This document shows, piece after piece, positions 37,395 to 46,508 of a stretch of DNA of 64,000 nt (the stretch's first letter is position 1; every line of letters starts with the position of its first letter). Location of the stretch: the NCBI RefSeq assembly GCF_900142965.1, contig NZ_FRCQ01000002.1, positions 186,001 to 250,000 of the forward strand, read 5' to 3'. Under the pieces are notes generated by a model, which searched no databases, was not told where the DNA came from, and saw only the letters and a list, made by a program, of their open reading frames with translations. Made by a program: the position numbers and the translations under genes. The DNA comes from Rhizobacter sp. OV335. GTDB lineage: Bacteria > Pseudomonadota > Gammaproteobacteria > Burkholderiales > Burkholderiaceae_C.

Positions 37395-38297
37395 ATGGCT
37401 GCACCGCTGCAATCGACCGCCGCGTCGCCGATCGGCGCGGGCGAACTGGCCGTGCTGCTGGCCCTGGTGCGCGGCGGCACGCTGGCGGCCGCCGGCGCGC
37501 TGGCCGGTGTCGACGGCTCCACGGTGTTCCGCACCGTGCAGCGCTGCGAGAAGGCGCTCGGCCAGCGGCTCTTCGAGCGCTCGCGCAGCGGCTACCTGGC
37601 GACCGAGCTCGGGCTGCAGCTCGCGCAGCATGCCGAGCGCATCGAGGCCGAGCTGGAGTCGGCGCGCAGTGCGGCCCGGCTCGATGCCGGCGCGGTCGGC
37701 GGCCTGGTGCGCATCAGCACCACCGACACGATCCTGAGCGGCCTGCTGCTGCCTGCGCTGACCGGCCTGGCGGCGGCCCACCCGCTGCTGCGGCTGGAGA
37801 TCACTGCACGCAACGAGCTGGTGAACCTGTCGCAGCGCGAGGCCGACATCGCGCTGCGCGCGACGGTGAAGCCGCCGCCGCACGTCGTCGGCCGCGAACT
37901 GCGGCCGATCCCGTCGGCGGTCTACGGCTTGAAGCCGGCCGGACGGCAGCGCAAGCCTGTCGACCTGGCGGCCGCGCGCTGGATCGTTGTCGACGATGCG
38001 TTGCCCGAGCACCCGTCGGTGCGCTGGCGCAAGAAGCACCTGCCGAAGGTCGAGCCGGTGCTGCGCGTCAACAGCGTGCAGTCGGTGGTCGATGCGGTTG
38101 CCGCCGGGCTGGGCGTCGGCATCGCGCCGGTGTTCCTCGCGTCGCAGCGGCGCGAGCTGCAGCCGCTCGGCGAGCCGCTGGCCGAATGCGAGACCCAGCT
38201 GTGGCTGCTGACGCACCCGGAGTCGCGGCACCTGCGGCGCATCGCGGTGGTCGCGGCGCACCTGGCATCGAACCTGCGGATGGACGCTGCGCCCTAG
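37395..38297 (+). CDS. LysR-family transcriptional regulator
   Basis: This 300-residue protein has an N-terminal winged helix-turn-helix (residues ~15-75; GGTLAAAGALAGVDGSTVFRTVQRCEKALGQRLFERS is the HTH region) and a C-terminal effector domain (LVRISTTDTILSGLLLPAL, VDAVAAGLGVGIAPVFLA). AAGGAGGC precedes the ATG. It lies divergently next to the GST gene and probably regulates it. The inducer is unknown. Confidence 0.92.
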   Translation: MAAPLQSTAASPIGAGELAVLLALVRGGTLAAAGALAGVDGSTVFRTVQRCEKALGQRLFERSRSGYLATELGLQLAQHAERIEAELESARSAARLDAGAVGGLVRISTTDTILSGLLLPALTGLAAAHPLLRLEITARNELVNLSQREADIALRATVKPPPHVVGRELRPIPSAVYGLKPAGRQRKPVDLAAARWIVVDDALPEHPSVRWRKKHLPKVEPVLRVNSVQSVVDAVAAGLGVGIAPVFLASQRRELQPLGEPLAECETQLWLLTHPESRHLRRIAVVAAHLASNLRMDAAP

Positions 38298-38317
38298 AAT
38301 CACGGTCGGAGATTCTC

Positions 38318-39052
38318 ATGAGCGATTTCGTCGTCTACGACTTCAGGATGGATGCTTGGCAACCCGACACGCTGCCGATGCGGCGTCTGGCGGAGTACGT
38401 CGCCGAACTCGCCAAGCTGTTCGGGTCGAGCGAACACGTTCACTTGATCAAGGTCCGCAGCGGCAGCGCCGTGCCGGAGATCGCCGTGGATCCCATTGCG
38501 CAGGCGAGCGTCGCGCAGCGACTTGCCTTGGTGGGCACTCCTCAGGCGGATCGCGAACTGACCCGCCACTACCGCACGTTGAACGCCCTGTTGCGCGAAG
38601 ACGGCTGCAGTGCGGTGCTGAAGCTGAAGCACGGCGACAAGGTGCTGGATTTTCCCGGTAGCAAGACGCTGTTGACGCAGGAGATCGTCACCCGTGAGTT
38701 CGGTACCCTCGACGGCGTCGTGATCCGAGTGGGTGGCAAGGACGACACCGTGCCCGTGTGGCTCGAGGGTGAAGGCGGCGAGAAACTGCAATGCAGCGCA
38801 TCGCGATCGACGGCGAAAGAACTGGCACCGCACCTGTTCGGCGGCCCGGTCCGGGTCAGCGGTGACGGACGCTGGCGCCGCGACGCCGAACGCGTCTGGA
38901 CGATGGAGTCGTTCGTCATCAAGAGCTGGGAACGGCTCGATGACAGATCGCTTGAAACCATGGTGCTGCAGGCGCGGGAAGTGCTTGGCAACGGCTGGGC
39001 AGATCTTGATGATCCGCTCGCCGAGTGGCATCGCATCCGAGGCGGTGAGTGA
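38318..39052 (+). CDS. Hypothetical protein paired with a PIN-domain gene
   Basis: This 244-residue cytoplasmic protein starts at ATG 38318 after GGAGATTCTC. It has no domain I can name. It has an N-terminal region (VVYDFRMDAWQPDTLPMRRLAEYVAEL), a central beta-rich segment (GVVIRVGGKDDTVPVWLEGEGGEKLQC) and a C-terminal charged helix. I recall similar proteins in other Burkholderiales sitting directly ahead of PIN-domain genes, as here, where the PIN frame begins within or just after its stop. It may be a partner or antitoxin-like component, but this is unproven. Confidence 0.6.
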   Translation: MSDFVVYDFRMDAWQPDTLPMRRLAEYVAELAKLFGSSEHVHLIKVRSGSAVPEIAVDPIAQASVAQRLALVGTPQADRELTRHYRTLNALLREDGCSAVLKLKHGDKVLDFPGSKTLLTQEIVTREFGTLDGVVIRVGGKDDTVPVWLEGEGGEKLQCSASRSTAKELAPHLFGGPVRVSGDGRWRRDAERVWTMESFVIKSWERLDDRSLETMVLQAREVLGNGWADLDDPLAEWHRIRGGE

Positions 39053-39056
39053 CTGC

Positions 39057-39371
39057 ATGGCCGTGCTCTTCGACGCCTCGGTCCTGATCGACCTCTTCAA
39101 CAAGCGCCTCGCCGGCGAACGACGTGCCAAGCTCGACCATCTGGTGGCCACGTTGCAGAAGTCGCGCACCGATGTGTTCGTGCCGACACCCGCCCTGGCC
39201 GAGTTTCTCGTGCGTGCCGGCAAGGCTCGTGACGCGTATTTGCAAGCCCTGGAGAGTCAGCCCCGGTTGCGGATTGAACCGTTCGACAAGCGGGCTGCGC
39301 TGGAGTGCGCCCTGCAAAGCGGGTTGCCGTTCGACAAACCAGACGACGACGCCTCACCCAACAAGAACTGA
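39057..39371 (+). CDS. PIN-domain protein, apparently truncated at the C-terminus
   Basis: The product has 104 residues from ATG 39057; GTG 39045, overlapping the upstream stop, is an alternative. It opens with the PIN motif LFDASVLIDLFN (first catalytic Asp) and has the second acidic site in TPALAEFLVRAG. PIN nucleases usually need about 125-150 residues and one or two further Asp residues; here the chain ends soon after EPFDKRAALECALQSG with an unrelated Asp/Pro/Asn-rich tail. It is probably an inactivated remnant. pyrF begins 21 bases downstream. Confidence 0.55.
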   Translation: MAVLFDASVLIDLFNKRLAGERRAKLDHLVATLQKSRTDVFVPTPALAEFLVRAGKARDAYLQALESQPRLRIEPFDKRAALECALQSGLPFDKPDDDASPNKN

Positions 39372-39392
39372 CCCGGCTCCAAGCCTCTCACC

Positions 39393-40214
39393 ATGAAATT
39401 CACCGACCAGCTGCGCCGCGCCGAACGCCGCAACGATTCCCTGCTCTGCGTGGGGCTCGATCCCGATCCGGCGAAGTTTCCCGACGCCTGGAAGGGCGAC
39501 GCGGCCCGCATCTTCGACTTCTGCGCCGCGATCGTCGATGCCACCAAGGACCTGGTGATCGCCTTCAAGCCGCAGATCGCCTACTTCGCCGGCCACCGCG
39601 CCGAAGACCAACTGGAGCGCCTGATGGCCCACATCAAACGCGTCGCGCCCGAGGTGCCGGTGATCCTCGACGCCAAGCGTGGCGACATCGGCCCGACCGC
39701 CGAGCAGTACGCCCGAGAAGCCTTCGAGCGCTACCAGGCCGACGCGGTCACGCTGTCGCCCTTCATGGGCTTCGATTCACTCGAGCCGTGGCTGCGCTAC
39801 GGCGACAGGGGCCTGATCCTGCTGTGCCGCACCTCCAACCCCGGCGGCTCCGACCTGCAGGCCCAGCCCCTGGTCGGCGGCGAGCTGGTCTACGAGCGCG
39901 TGGCCCGCCTCGCGCAGGGCGACTGGAACCGCAGCGGCCAGCTCGGCCTGGTGGTCGGCGCCACCTTCCCCGGCGAGATCGCCCGCGTGCGCGAACTCGC
40001 GCCGACGCTGCCGCTGCTGATCCCCGGCGTCGGCGCGCAGGGTGGCGACGCGGCCGCCACGGTGCGCGCCGGCTGGCGTGCCGACGCGAGCATCGTCGTC
40101 AACTCGTCGCGCGCCGTGCTCTATGCGTCGAATGGTGACGATTTCGCGAGCGCCGCCCGCCGCGTCGCCCAGGCCACCCGCCTCGAGCTGAACGCCCACA
40201 AACCGGCCGCCTGA
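39393..40214 (+). CDS. pyrF: Orotidine 5'-phosphate decarboxylase
   Basis: This 273-residue enzyme makes UMP from OMP. It is the long (type 2) bacterial form, with LLCVGLDPDPAKFP at the start, a substrate-contacting FKPQIAYF, the catalytic Lys/Asp signature ILDAKRGDIG, and IPGVGAQGGD near the phosphate site. The start ATG 39393 is in the normal position. It is a core gene, followed by a strongly structured intergenic sequence. Confidence 0.95.
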   Translation: MKFTDQLRRAERRNDSLLCVGLDPDPAKFPDAWKGDAARIFDFCAAIVDATKDLVIAFKPQIAYFAGHRAEDQLERLMAHIKRVAPEVPVILDAKRGDIGPTAEQYAREAFERYQADAVTLSPFMGFDSLEPWLRYGDRGLILLCRTSNPGGSDLQAQPLVGGELVYERVARLAQGDWNRSGQLGLVVGATFPGEIARVRELAPTLPLLIPGVGAQGGDAAATVRAGWRADASIVVNSSRAVLYASNGDDFASAARRVAQATRLELNAHKPAA

Positions 40215-40215
40215 C

Positions 40216-40319
40216 CCGCCGCCCGAGAGGCACCGTGCCGTGCAGTCCTGCACGGCAGGCCCGGCGAAACCGGGAAAACCAGCCCGCCACGGCCGTGGCG
40301 CGGTGCCACACTCGGCGGC
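40216..40319 (+). ncRNA. Candidate structured RNA between pyrF and the sensor kinase
   Basis: Starting two bases after the pyrF stop, ~104 bases can fold into a cloverleaf. The outer helix is GCCGCC(C)GAG (40218-40227) with CTCGGCGGC (40311-40319), continued by GGCACCG (40229-40235) with CGGTGCC (40301-40307). Inside are three hairpins: a 10-bp perfect stem at 40236-40257, CCCGG-CGAAA-CCGGG at 40260-40274, and the palindrome CGCCACGGCCGTGGCG at 40285-40300. It could be a 5' leader element of the kinase gene, a small RNA, or a pyrF terminator. It fits no riboswitch I know. High GC makes chance pairing a concern. Confidence 0.4.
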
Positions 40320-40335
40320 ACCGCGCAGGTCGTCA

Positions 40336-43300
40336 ATGCGCGTCCCCCTCGCCGTGCCGCTCTCCTCGCCCTTGCCCCTTCTGCCGCGCGAACCGCTGGA
40401 CCGGCTGGTGGCCCGGTTGTTCTTCGGCGCGGGCGTCACGATCTCGCTGCTCGGCGCGCTGATCTACCTGTCGCCGGCCCTCCCCACCCGCCCCGGCATG
40501 CGCGCGCTGCTGGTGGGCGATTGCCTGGTGCTCGCGCTGTGCTTCACGCTCGGCCTGTGGGGCCTGCGGCGCATCGCGCTGCCGAAGCTGGTGCACCTGA
40601 TGGGCTGGATCGCCGCCATCGCGGTGCTGGTCACCGCGGTCGGCCTCGGCCAGGGCGTGCATGCGCTGAACCTCGGCTACCTCGGGTTGCTGATCTGCGT
40701 CGTCACCGTGCTGGTGAGCCCGGCGTCGGGCCTGGTGCTGGCGCTCGCGATGGCCGCGGCGGTCGCCGGCCTCGCGATGGCCAACGGCCGGGGCTGGCTG
40801 CCCGGGCCGATGCCGATCGAGGCCATCCCGCTGCCGGTGCGCGTGCTGGCGCACTGGCTGATCTTCGCGTCGGCCACGACCTGCGGCATGCTGATCGCGA
40901 GCGTCGTGCGCCGCGCGCTCGGCGAGGCGCGCGACCGCGAGGAGCGCTTTCGCAGCCTGCTGCTGATGGCCGCCGACTGGTACTGGGAGCTCGATGCCGA
41001 GCTGCGCTTCACCCACATCAGCGACAAGCTGAACCAGTACTCCGGCATCGATGCGAAGGAGCGCATGGGCCGCCGGCCGTGGGAGATGCCGCAGATCGGG
41101 CTGGATGCCGACACGCTGGCGCGCCACCGCGCCGACCTCGAGGCGCACCTGCCGTTCAGCAACCTGATGGCGAGCCGCCCGGGCGAACACGGTGAACTGC
41201 GCCACAGCGTGGTCAGCGGCCGCCCGCGCTTCGATGCCGATGGCCGCTTCGTCGGCTACTGGGGCCTGGGCCGCGACATCACCGCCGAAGTCGAGGCGCG
41301 CCGCGCCACCGCCGAGAGCGAAGGCCGCTACCGCGAGCTGTTCCGCCGCTCGCCGACCGCGCTGGTGCTGCACCGCAACGGTGTCGCGATCGACGGCAAC
41401 GACGCCGCCGCACGCATGTTCGGCTTCGCGTCGGCCGACGCGATGAAGGGCTTCGACCTGCCGCAGCTCTACCCCGCCGGCGAGGCGCGGGAACAGGTTC
41501 GCCGGCGCGTCGCGACGCTGGAGGCGCTGCCCGTCGGCGAGGGCCTGGGCGTCGCCGATTCCAGCCTGGTATCGCTGGATGGCCGGCCGCTGAGCGTGCA
41601 GGCCTCCGGCATTCGAGTCAGCGCGCCGGACGGCCCGGCCACGCTGTCGATGTTCCACGACATCACCGCCCGCGTGCAGGCCGAGACCGCGCTGCGGCGC
41701 TCGCAGGCGCTGCTGTCGCACCTGGTGGCGACCAGCCCCGACTGCATCACGCTGACCGAGGTGGCGAGCGGCCGCTACGTGATGGTCAACGAAAGCTTCA
41801 CGCGCATCACCGGCTGGCGCAGCGACGAGGTGGTCGGCCGCACCGCGCTCGAGATCGGCATCTGGCACCGGCAGGCCGACCGCGAAGCGCTGGTCGCGGG
41901 CCTGGCCCAGGGCGGCCTGGTGACCGACCTGCCGGCCACCTTCGTGCGGCGCGACGGCACGGTGGTGTCGCTGCTGCTGTCGGCAGCGCGCTTCCGGATG
42001 GACGACCAGGACTACCTGGTGCTGAACGGCCGCGACGTGACCGAGACCGAGCGGGTGCGGCTGCAGCACGAGGCGATCCTGCAGAACGCGTCGATCGGCA
42101 TCGCGCTGACACGCGAGCGCCGCTTCATGCAGGCCAACCCCTGCTTCGAGGCGATGTTCCGCTGGCCGGCCGGCGCGCTGATCGGCCAGCCGGGGCAGGC
42201 GGTGTGGAGCGACGAGGCGGCGTATGCCGAGATGGGCGCGCTGGTCGGCCCGCGGCTCGCGCAGGGCGAGCCGGTGGAGGTCGAGCGCATGATGCGGCGC
42301 GGCGACGGCAGCAGCTTCCTGTGCCGCCTGCTCGCCCAGGCGGTGGACCCGACGCACCCGAGCCAGGGCGGCACGATCTGGATCGCCGAGGACGTGACCG
42401 AACGGCGCGCGTTCGAGCAGGCGCTGGCCCATGCACGCGACGTGGCCGAGGCCGCCAACCAGGCCAAGAGCGCCTTCCTCGCGAACACCAGCCACGAGAT
42501 CCGCACGCCGCTGAACGGGCTGCTCGGCCTGGCGCGGCTGGCGATGCGCCCGGGGCTCGACGCGCTGCGCCGCGACCAGTACCTGGCGCAGATCCAGGAC
42601 AGCGCGCAGAACCTCGCGAGCATCATCTCCGACATCCTCGACCTGTCGAAGATCGAGGCCGGCAAGCTCAGCGTCGAGGCGGTGGCCTTCGACCTGCGCG
42701 GGCTGCTGGTGGCGGTGCACCGCGCATACCAGTCGCTGGCGCAGGCGCGCGGGCTGTCGCTGCGCCTCGCGATGACGCCCGAGGTGCCGGGCACGGTGCT
42801 CGGCGACCCGGTGCGGGTGCGCCAGATCCTCAGCAACTACCTGACCAACGGCATCAAGTTCACCGAGCGCGGCCATGTGACGCTGGAGGCGACGGTCGAT
42901 GAAGACGGCAGGGTGCGGCTGGCGGTGATCGACACCGGCGCCGGCATCGACGAGGCCACGCAGCAGCGGCTGTTCCAGCCCTTCACGCAGGCCGATTCGT
43001 CGACGACGCGGCGCTTCGGCGGCACCGGGCTCGGGCTGTCGATCTGCAAGGAGCTGGCGATGTTGATGGGCGGGAGCGTCGGCGTCGAGAGCGCGCCGGA
43101 GCGCGGCAGCCGCTTCTGGGCCGCGCTGCCGCTGCCGGCCACGCCGGCGCGCGAGGTCGGCACCGATGCGGAATCGCTCGACACCGCGTCGCTGGCCGGC
43201 GCGCACGTGCTGATGGTGGAAGACAACCCGGTCAACATGATGATCGGCGTCGCGATGCTGGAGCAGTGGGGCGTCGACGTCGTGCAGGCGGTGGACGGGA

Positions 43301-43596
43301 TCGAGGCGCTGGTGGCGGTGCGGCGCTCGGTCGACGCCGGCCGGCTGTTCGACGCGGTGCTGATGGACGTGCAGATGCCACGGCTGAGCGGGCACGAGGC
43401 GGCGCGACGCTTGCGCGAGCAGCACCCGGCCGAAGAATTGCCAATCATCGCGCTGACGGCGGCCGCGCTGGTGTCGGAGCGCGACCAGGCGCTGGCCGCG
43501 GGGATGAACGAGTTCCTGACGAAGCCGATCGATGCGCACCGGCTGCGGCAGGCGCTGCTGCGCGCGGTGGCGCAATCGGAGCGTCGCGCTACGTGA
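40336..43596 (+). CDS. Hybrid sensor histidine kinase with membrane sensor, multiple PAS domains and receiver domain
   Basis: This 1086-residue protein starts at ATG 40336. About six transmembrane helices (~25-190) precede four PAS-type domains (~200-700), each followed by typical GRDITAEVEAR or GRDVTETERV ends. The HisKA domain has the phosphoacceptor His720 (NTSHEIRTPLNG), then the HATPase domain (NYLTNGIKFTERG, DTGAGI, GGTGLGLSICKELAMLMGG) and a C-terminal receiver with Asp1011 (VLMDVQMPRLSG). It should sense a membrane or cytoplasmic signal and relay phosphate through an external phosphotransferase. No output regulator is adjacent. Its end overlaps the convergent oxidoreductase gene by 8 bases. 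Confidence 0.92.
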   Translation: MRVPLAVPLSSPLPLLPREPLDRLVARLFFGAGVTISLLGALIYLSPALPTRPGMRALLVGDCLVLALCFTLGLWGLRRIALPKLVHLMGWIAAIAVLVTAVGLGQGVHALNLGYLGLLICVVTVLVSPASGLVLALAMAAAVAGLAMANGRGWLPGPMPIEAIPLPVRVLAHWLIFASATTCGMLIASVVRRALGEARDREERFRSLLLMAADWYWELDAELRFTHISDKLNQYSGIDAKERMGRRPWEMPQIGLDADTLARHRADLEAHLPFSNLMASRPGEHGELRHSVVSGRPRFDADGRFVGYWGLGRDITAEVEARRATAESEGRYRELFRRSPTALVLHRNGVAIDGNDAAARMFGFASADAMKGFDLPQLYPAGEAREQVRRRVATLEALPVGEGLGVADSSLVSLDGRPLSVQASGIRVSAPDGPATLSMFHDITARVQAETALRRSQALLSHLVATSPDCITLTEVASGRYVMVNESFTRITGWRSDEVVGRTALEIGIWHRQADREALVAGLAQGGLVTDLPATFVRRDGTVVSLLLSAARFRMDDQDYLVLNGRDVTETERVRLQHEAILQNASIGIALTRERRFMQANPCFEAMFRWPAGALIGQPGQAVWSDEAAYAEMGALVGPRLAQGEPVEVERMMRRGDGSSFLCRLLAQAVDPTHPSQGGTIWIAEDVTERRAFEQALAHARDVAEAANQAKSAFLANTSHEIRTPLNGLLGLARLAMRPGLDALRRDQYLAQIQDSAQNLASIISDILDLSKIEAGKLSVEAVAFDLRGLLVAVHRAYQSLAQARGLSLRLAMTPEVPGTVLGDPVRVRQILSNYLTNGIKFTERGHVTLEATVDEDGRVRLAVIDTGAGIDEATQQRLFQPFTQADSSTTRRFGGTGLGLSICKELAMLMGGSVGVESAPERGSRFWAALPLPATPAREVGTDAESLDTASLAGAHVLMVEDNPVNMMIGVAMLEQWGVDVVQAVDGIEALVAVRRSVDAGRLFDAVLMDVQMPRLSGHEAARRLREQHPAEELPIIALTAAALVSERDQALAAGMNEFLTKPIDAHRLRQALLRAVAQSERRAT

Positions 43597-45868
43597 TCAG
43601 CGGCAACGCGCGCTGCCGCTTGCCGGTCAACGCATACAACGCGTTCGCCAGCGCCGGTGCCGCCGGCGGCGTGCCGGGCTCGCCCATGCCGCCGGGCGCG
43701 CGGCTGCTCGGCACCAGGTGCGTCTCGATGCGCGGGCACTCGGCCAGCGTCAGCAGCTTGTAGTCCGGGAAGTTGCGCTGCTTGACCGCGCCGCCTTCGA
43801 TGTCGATGCGGCCGTACAGCGCCGCCGACAGCCCGAAGATCACCGCGCTCTCCATCTGCTGCGCGACGATGCCCGGGTTCACCACCGTGCCGATGTCGGC
43901 CGCGCAGACCACGCGGTGGATGCGCGGCCGGCCATCGAACAGGGACACCTCCATCACCTGCGCGACGATGCTGCCGAAGCTCTCGTGCAGCGCGACGCCG
44001 CGCGCCTGGCCCACCGGCAGCGGCCGGCCCCAGCTCGACTTCGCCGCGACGAGCTTCAGCACCGCGGCATGCCGGGGCATGTCGCCCAGCAGCCCGAGCC
44101 GGAACGCGACCGGGTCCTGGTGCGCCGCCTCGGCCAGCTCGTCGATGAAGCACTCGCTGAAGAACGCATGGTGCGAATGCCCGACCGAGCGCCAGTAGCC
44201 CACCGGCACGCCGCTGTGCGTCGCGACCTGCGCAATGCGCTGGTGCGAGATGCCGTACGGCAGGTCGTACAGGCCTTCGGCCGCGCTCTTGTCCGGCGTG
44301 TCGACCGGCCCGGCCAGCGCCGGCAGCACGCGCTCGATCCAGCGCGGCGTGATCGCGTCACCCGCCGTGGTGATCGCGAGGCCCGACACCATGCCCTTGC
44401 CGTCCAGGCTCGCCTGCATCAGCGCGACACCGGCCGGGCGGTAGAAATCGTGCGCGATGTCTTCTTCGCGCGGCCACACCAGCTGCACCGGGTGGCCGCC
44501 GCATTCGATCGCGATGCGCACCGCCTGCGCGACGAAGTCGACATCGAGCCGCCGCCCGAAGCCGCCGCCCAGGTAGGTCACGTGCAGCGTCACGGCCTCG
44601 AGCGGCACGCCGGCCACGCGGGCCGCGATCGCGCGCGCCATGTCGGGCACCTGTGTCGGCACCCACAGCTCGACGCCGCCGTCGTGCACGCGCGCCGTGC
44701 AGTTGATCGGCTCCATCGGCGCATGCGCGAGGTAGGGCGCGCGGTACAGCGATTCGATCTGCCGCGCGGCGCCGGCACGCGCCTGCTTCACGTCGCCGCG
44801 GGTGTGGAACGCGAAGCCGCCGTCCGACTGCGCGGCCTCGCGCGCGGCGCGTTCCAGCGCCTCGTCGATGCGCCTGGTGTCGGCCCCGCCGGCCGGCGGC
44901 GGCGCCCAGTCGATCTCCAGCGCCTGCGCGCCGCGCCGCGCATGCCAGGTGCTGCGGCCGACGACGGCCACCGCCGCGGTCGAGCCGGCATACGGCCCGA
45001 GCCGCACGACGCGCTGCACACCGGGCAGCTGCATCGCCGCGTCGACCTTCACGCGCTGCGGGCTGCCGCCGAGCATCGGGCAGTGGCGCACCACCGCATA
45101 CAACTGGCCCGGCTCGCGCGTGTCGAGGCCGAAGCGCGCCGTGCCGTCCACCTTGGCGGCCAGGTCGGTGCGCGGCGCGGGCGTGCCGATCAGCGTCCAG
45201 TCCTTCGGGTCCTTGGTGCGCACGTCGCCGATCGGCGTGGCCGCGGCCAGCTTCGCCAGTTCGCCGAAGTGCGCATGCGGGCCGGACACATGGCTGACGA
45301 TGCCGCCATGCACCTGCAGCTCTTCGCGCGGCAGCTTCCATTGCAGCGACGCCGCGCCGAGCAATTGCGCGCGCGCGGTGGCCGCGGCCAGCCGCAGCAC
45401 GTCCCAGGCGTCGGCGATGCTCGACGACCCGCCGGTCACGCTGACGCCCAGTTCGCGCGCGAACTTGCTGACCATCCACTGGCCGGCCTTGACGGTCGTG
45501 GTCTCGCGGCCGGGCTCGGCGTCGTCCGGGTGGAAGGGCAGTGCGCCGACGAACATCGCGACGTTGCCGTACAGCGATTGCGGCGCCGCCTGCACCAGCG
45601 TCACGCGCGACAGCGGCGTGTCGAGTTCATCGGCCACCAGCATCGCGAGCGCGGTGTGCACGCCCTGGCCCATCTCGCTGCGGGCCATCGCGAGCAGCAC
45701 CTGGCCGTCGGGCTCGATGCGGATCCAGCCGTTCAGCGTCACGCCGCCATCGGCGTCCGGCAGCGGATGGGATGTGCCGATGCGGCTGCGCGGCGGCAGC
45801 GCGCTCCAGCCGACCAGCAGCGCGCCGCCACCGGCCAGCGCGCTCAGCAACAGGCTTCTTCGCTTCAT
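43589..45868 (-). CDS. Molybdopterin-binding large subunit, xanthine dehydrogenase/isoquinoline 1-oxidoreductase-like
   Basis: This 759-residue subunit has an Arg-Arg N-terminal signal ([21 protein letters not shown]), suggesting Tat export of the holoenzyme. Repeated molybdopterin-binding motifs of the aldehyde oxidase/xanthine dehydrogenase superfamily are visible: [51 protein letters not shown] and [18 protein letters not shown] (with the conserved active-site Glu). It lacks the FAD subunit, like isoquinoline oxidoreductase (IorB). It overlaps the Fe-S subunit gene by 4 bases. It hydroxylates an unknown aldehyde or N-heterocycle and probably passes electrons to a cytochrome. Confidence 0.9.
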   Translation of the reverse strand: MKRRSLLLSALAGGGALLVGWSALPPRSRIGTSHPLPDADGGVTLNGWIRIEPDGQVLLAMARSEMGQGVHTALAMLVADELDTPLSRVTLVQAAPQSLYGNVAMFVGALPFHPDDAEPGRETTTVKAGQWMVSKFARELGVSVTGGSSSIADAWDVLRLAAATARAQLLGAASLQWKLPREELQVHGGIVSHVSGPHAHFGELAKLAAATPIGDVRTKDPKDWTLIGTPAPRTDLAAKVDGTARFGLDTREPGQLYAVVRHCPMLGGSPQRVKVDAAMQLPGVQRVVRLGPYAGSTAAVAVVGRSTWHARRGAQALEIDWAPPPAGGADTRRIDEALERAAREAAQSDGGFAFHTRGDVKQARAGAARQIESLYRAPYLAHAPMEPINCTARVHDGGVELWVPTQVPDMARAIAARVAGVPLEAVTLHVTYLGGGFGRRLDVDFVAQAVRIAIECGGHPVQLVWPREEDIAHDFYRPAGVALMQASLDGKGMVSGLAITTAGDAITPRWIERVLPALAGPVDTPDKSAAEGLYDLPYGISHQRIAQVATHSGVPVGYWRSVGHSHHAFFSECFIDELAEAAHQDPVAFRLGLLGDMPRHAAVLKLVAAKSSWGRPLPVGQARGVALHESFGSIVAQVMEVSLFDGRPRIHRVVCAADIGTVVNPGIVAQQMESAVIFGLSAALYGRIDIEGGAVKQRNFPDYKLLTLAECPRIETHLVPSSRAPGGMGEPGTPPAAPALANALYALTGKRQRALPLIT

Positions 45869-46368
45869 GCGCGGGCCTCGTTCGCCCGGTCCTGCTTGCC
45901 GTTGTCGCCACGGAGCACGGCCGCCGCGCTCCTGATCGCGTCGCGGATGCGCGGGTAGGTGCCGCAACGGCACAGGTTGGTGATCGCCGCGTCGATGTCG
46001 GCATCGGTCGGCGACGGGTTCTTCGCCAGCAGGTCGGCCGCGGCCATCAGCATGCCGCTCTGGCAGTAGCCGCATTGCGGCACCTGGTGGGCGATCCAGG
46101 CCTGCTGCAGCGCGTGCGGCCGGCCGGGCGCACCGAGCGCCTCGATGGTGCGCACCGGCTTGCCCTGCGCGGCCGACAGCGGCGTCACGCACGAGCGCAC
46201 CGCCTGCCCGTCGACGTGCACCGTGCAGGCGCCGCAGGCCGAAACGCCGCAGCCGAACTTGGTGCCGGTCAGCATCAGCACGTCGCGCAGCACCCACAGC
46301 AAAGGCATGTCGGGCTCCACCGCGTCGGGCGGCAGGGGCAGCATCTGGCCGTTGACGTTCAGTTCCAT
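45865..46368 (-). CDS. [2Fe-2S] small subunit, isoquinoline 1-oxidoreductase-like
   Basis: This 167-residue protein starts at ATG 46368. It carries two [2Fe-2S] clusters: a plant-ferredoxin-type site ([19 protein letters not shown], then a later Cys in VRSC) and the C-terminal xanthine-dehydrogenase-type site (QCGYCQSGM and [11 protein letters not shown]). It transfers electrons from the molybdenum subunit encoded immediately downstream, with which it overlaps (ATGA). Molybdenum cofactor maturation genes such as coxI/mocA types are not in the window. Confidence 0.92.
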   Translation of the reverse strand: MELNVNGQMLPLPPDAVEPDMPLLWVLRDVLMLTGTKFGCGVSACGACTVHVDGQAVRSCVTPLSAAQGKPVRTIEALGAPGRPHALQQAWIAHQVPQCGYCQSGMLMAAADLLAKNPSPTDADIDAAITNLCRCGTYPRIRDAIRSAAAVLRGDNGKQDRANEARA

Positions 46369-46508
46369 GGGTCGGGCATTCCGGTGTCGGTCCCCATTCT
46401 GGGCCGGCGGGGCGCCTGCGGCTGTGGCGTCAACGAAACGGGGTGTGACCGGCGGCACACGCGTTGGGGTTTATCCTGACGGGCTGTGTCCTTCCGGAGC
46501 TCCGCTGC

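Noticed and set aside
40261-40290. Words resembling a cobalamin riboswitch (GGGAA and CAGCCCGCCAC)
   Set aside because: The B12-box order and the GGTGCAAATCC-type core are missing, and the downstream gene is a sensor kinase.
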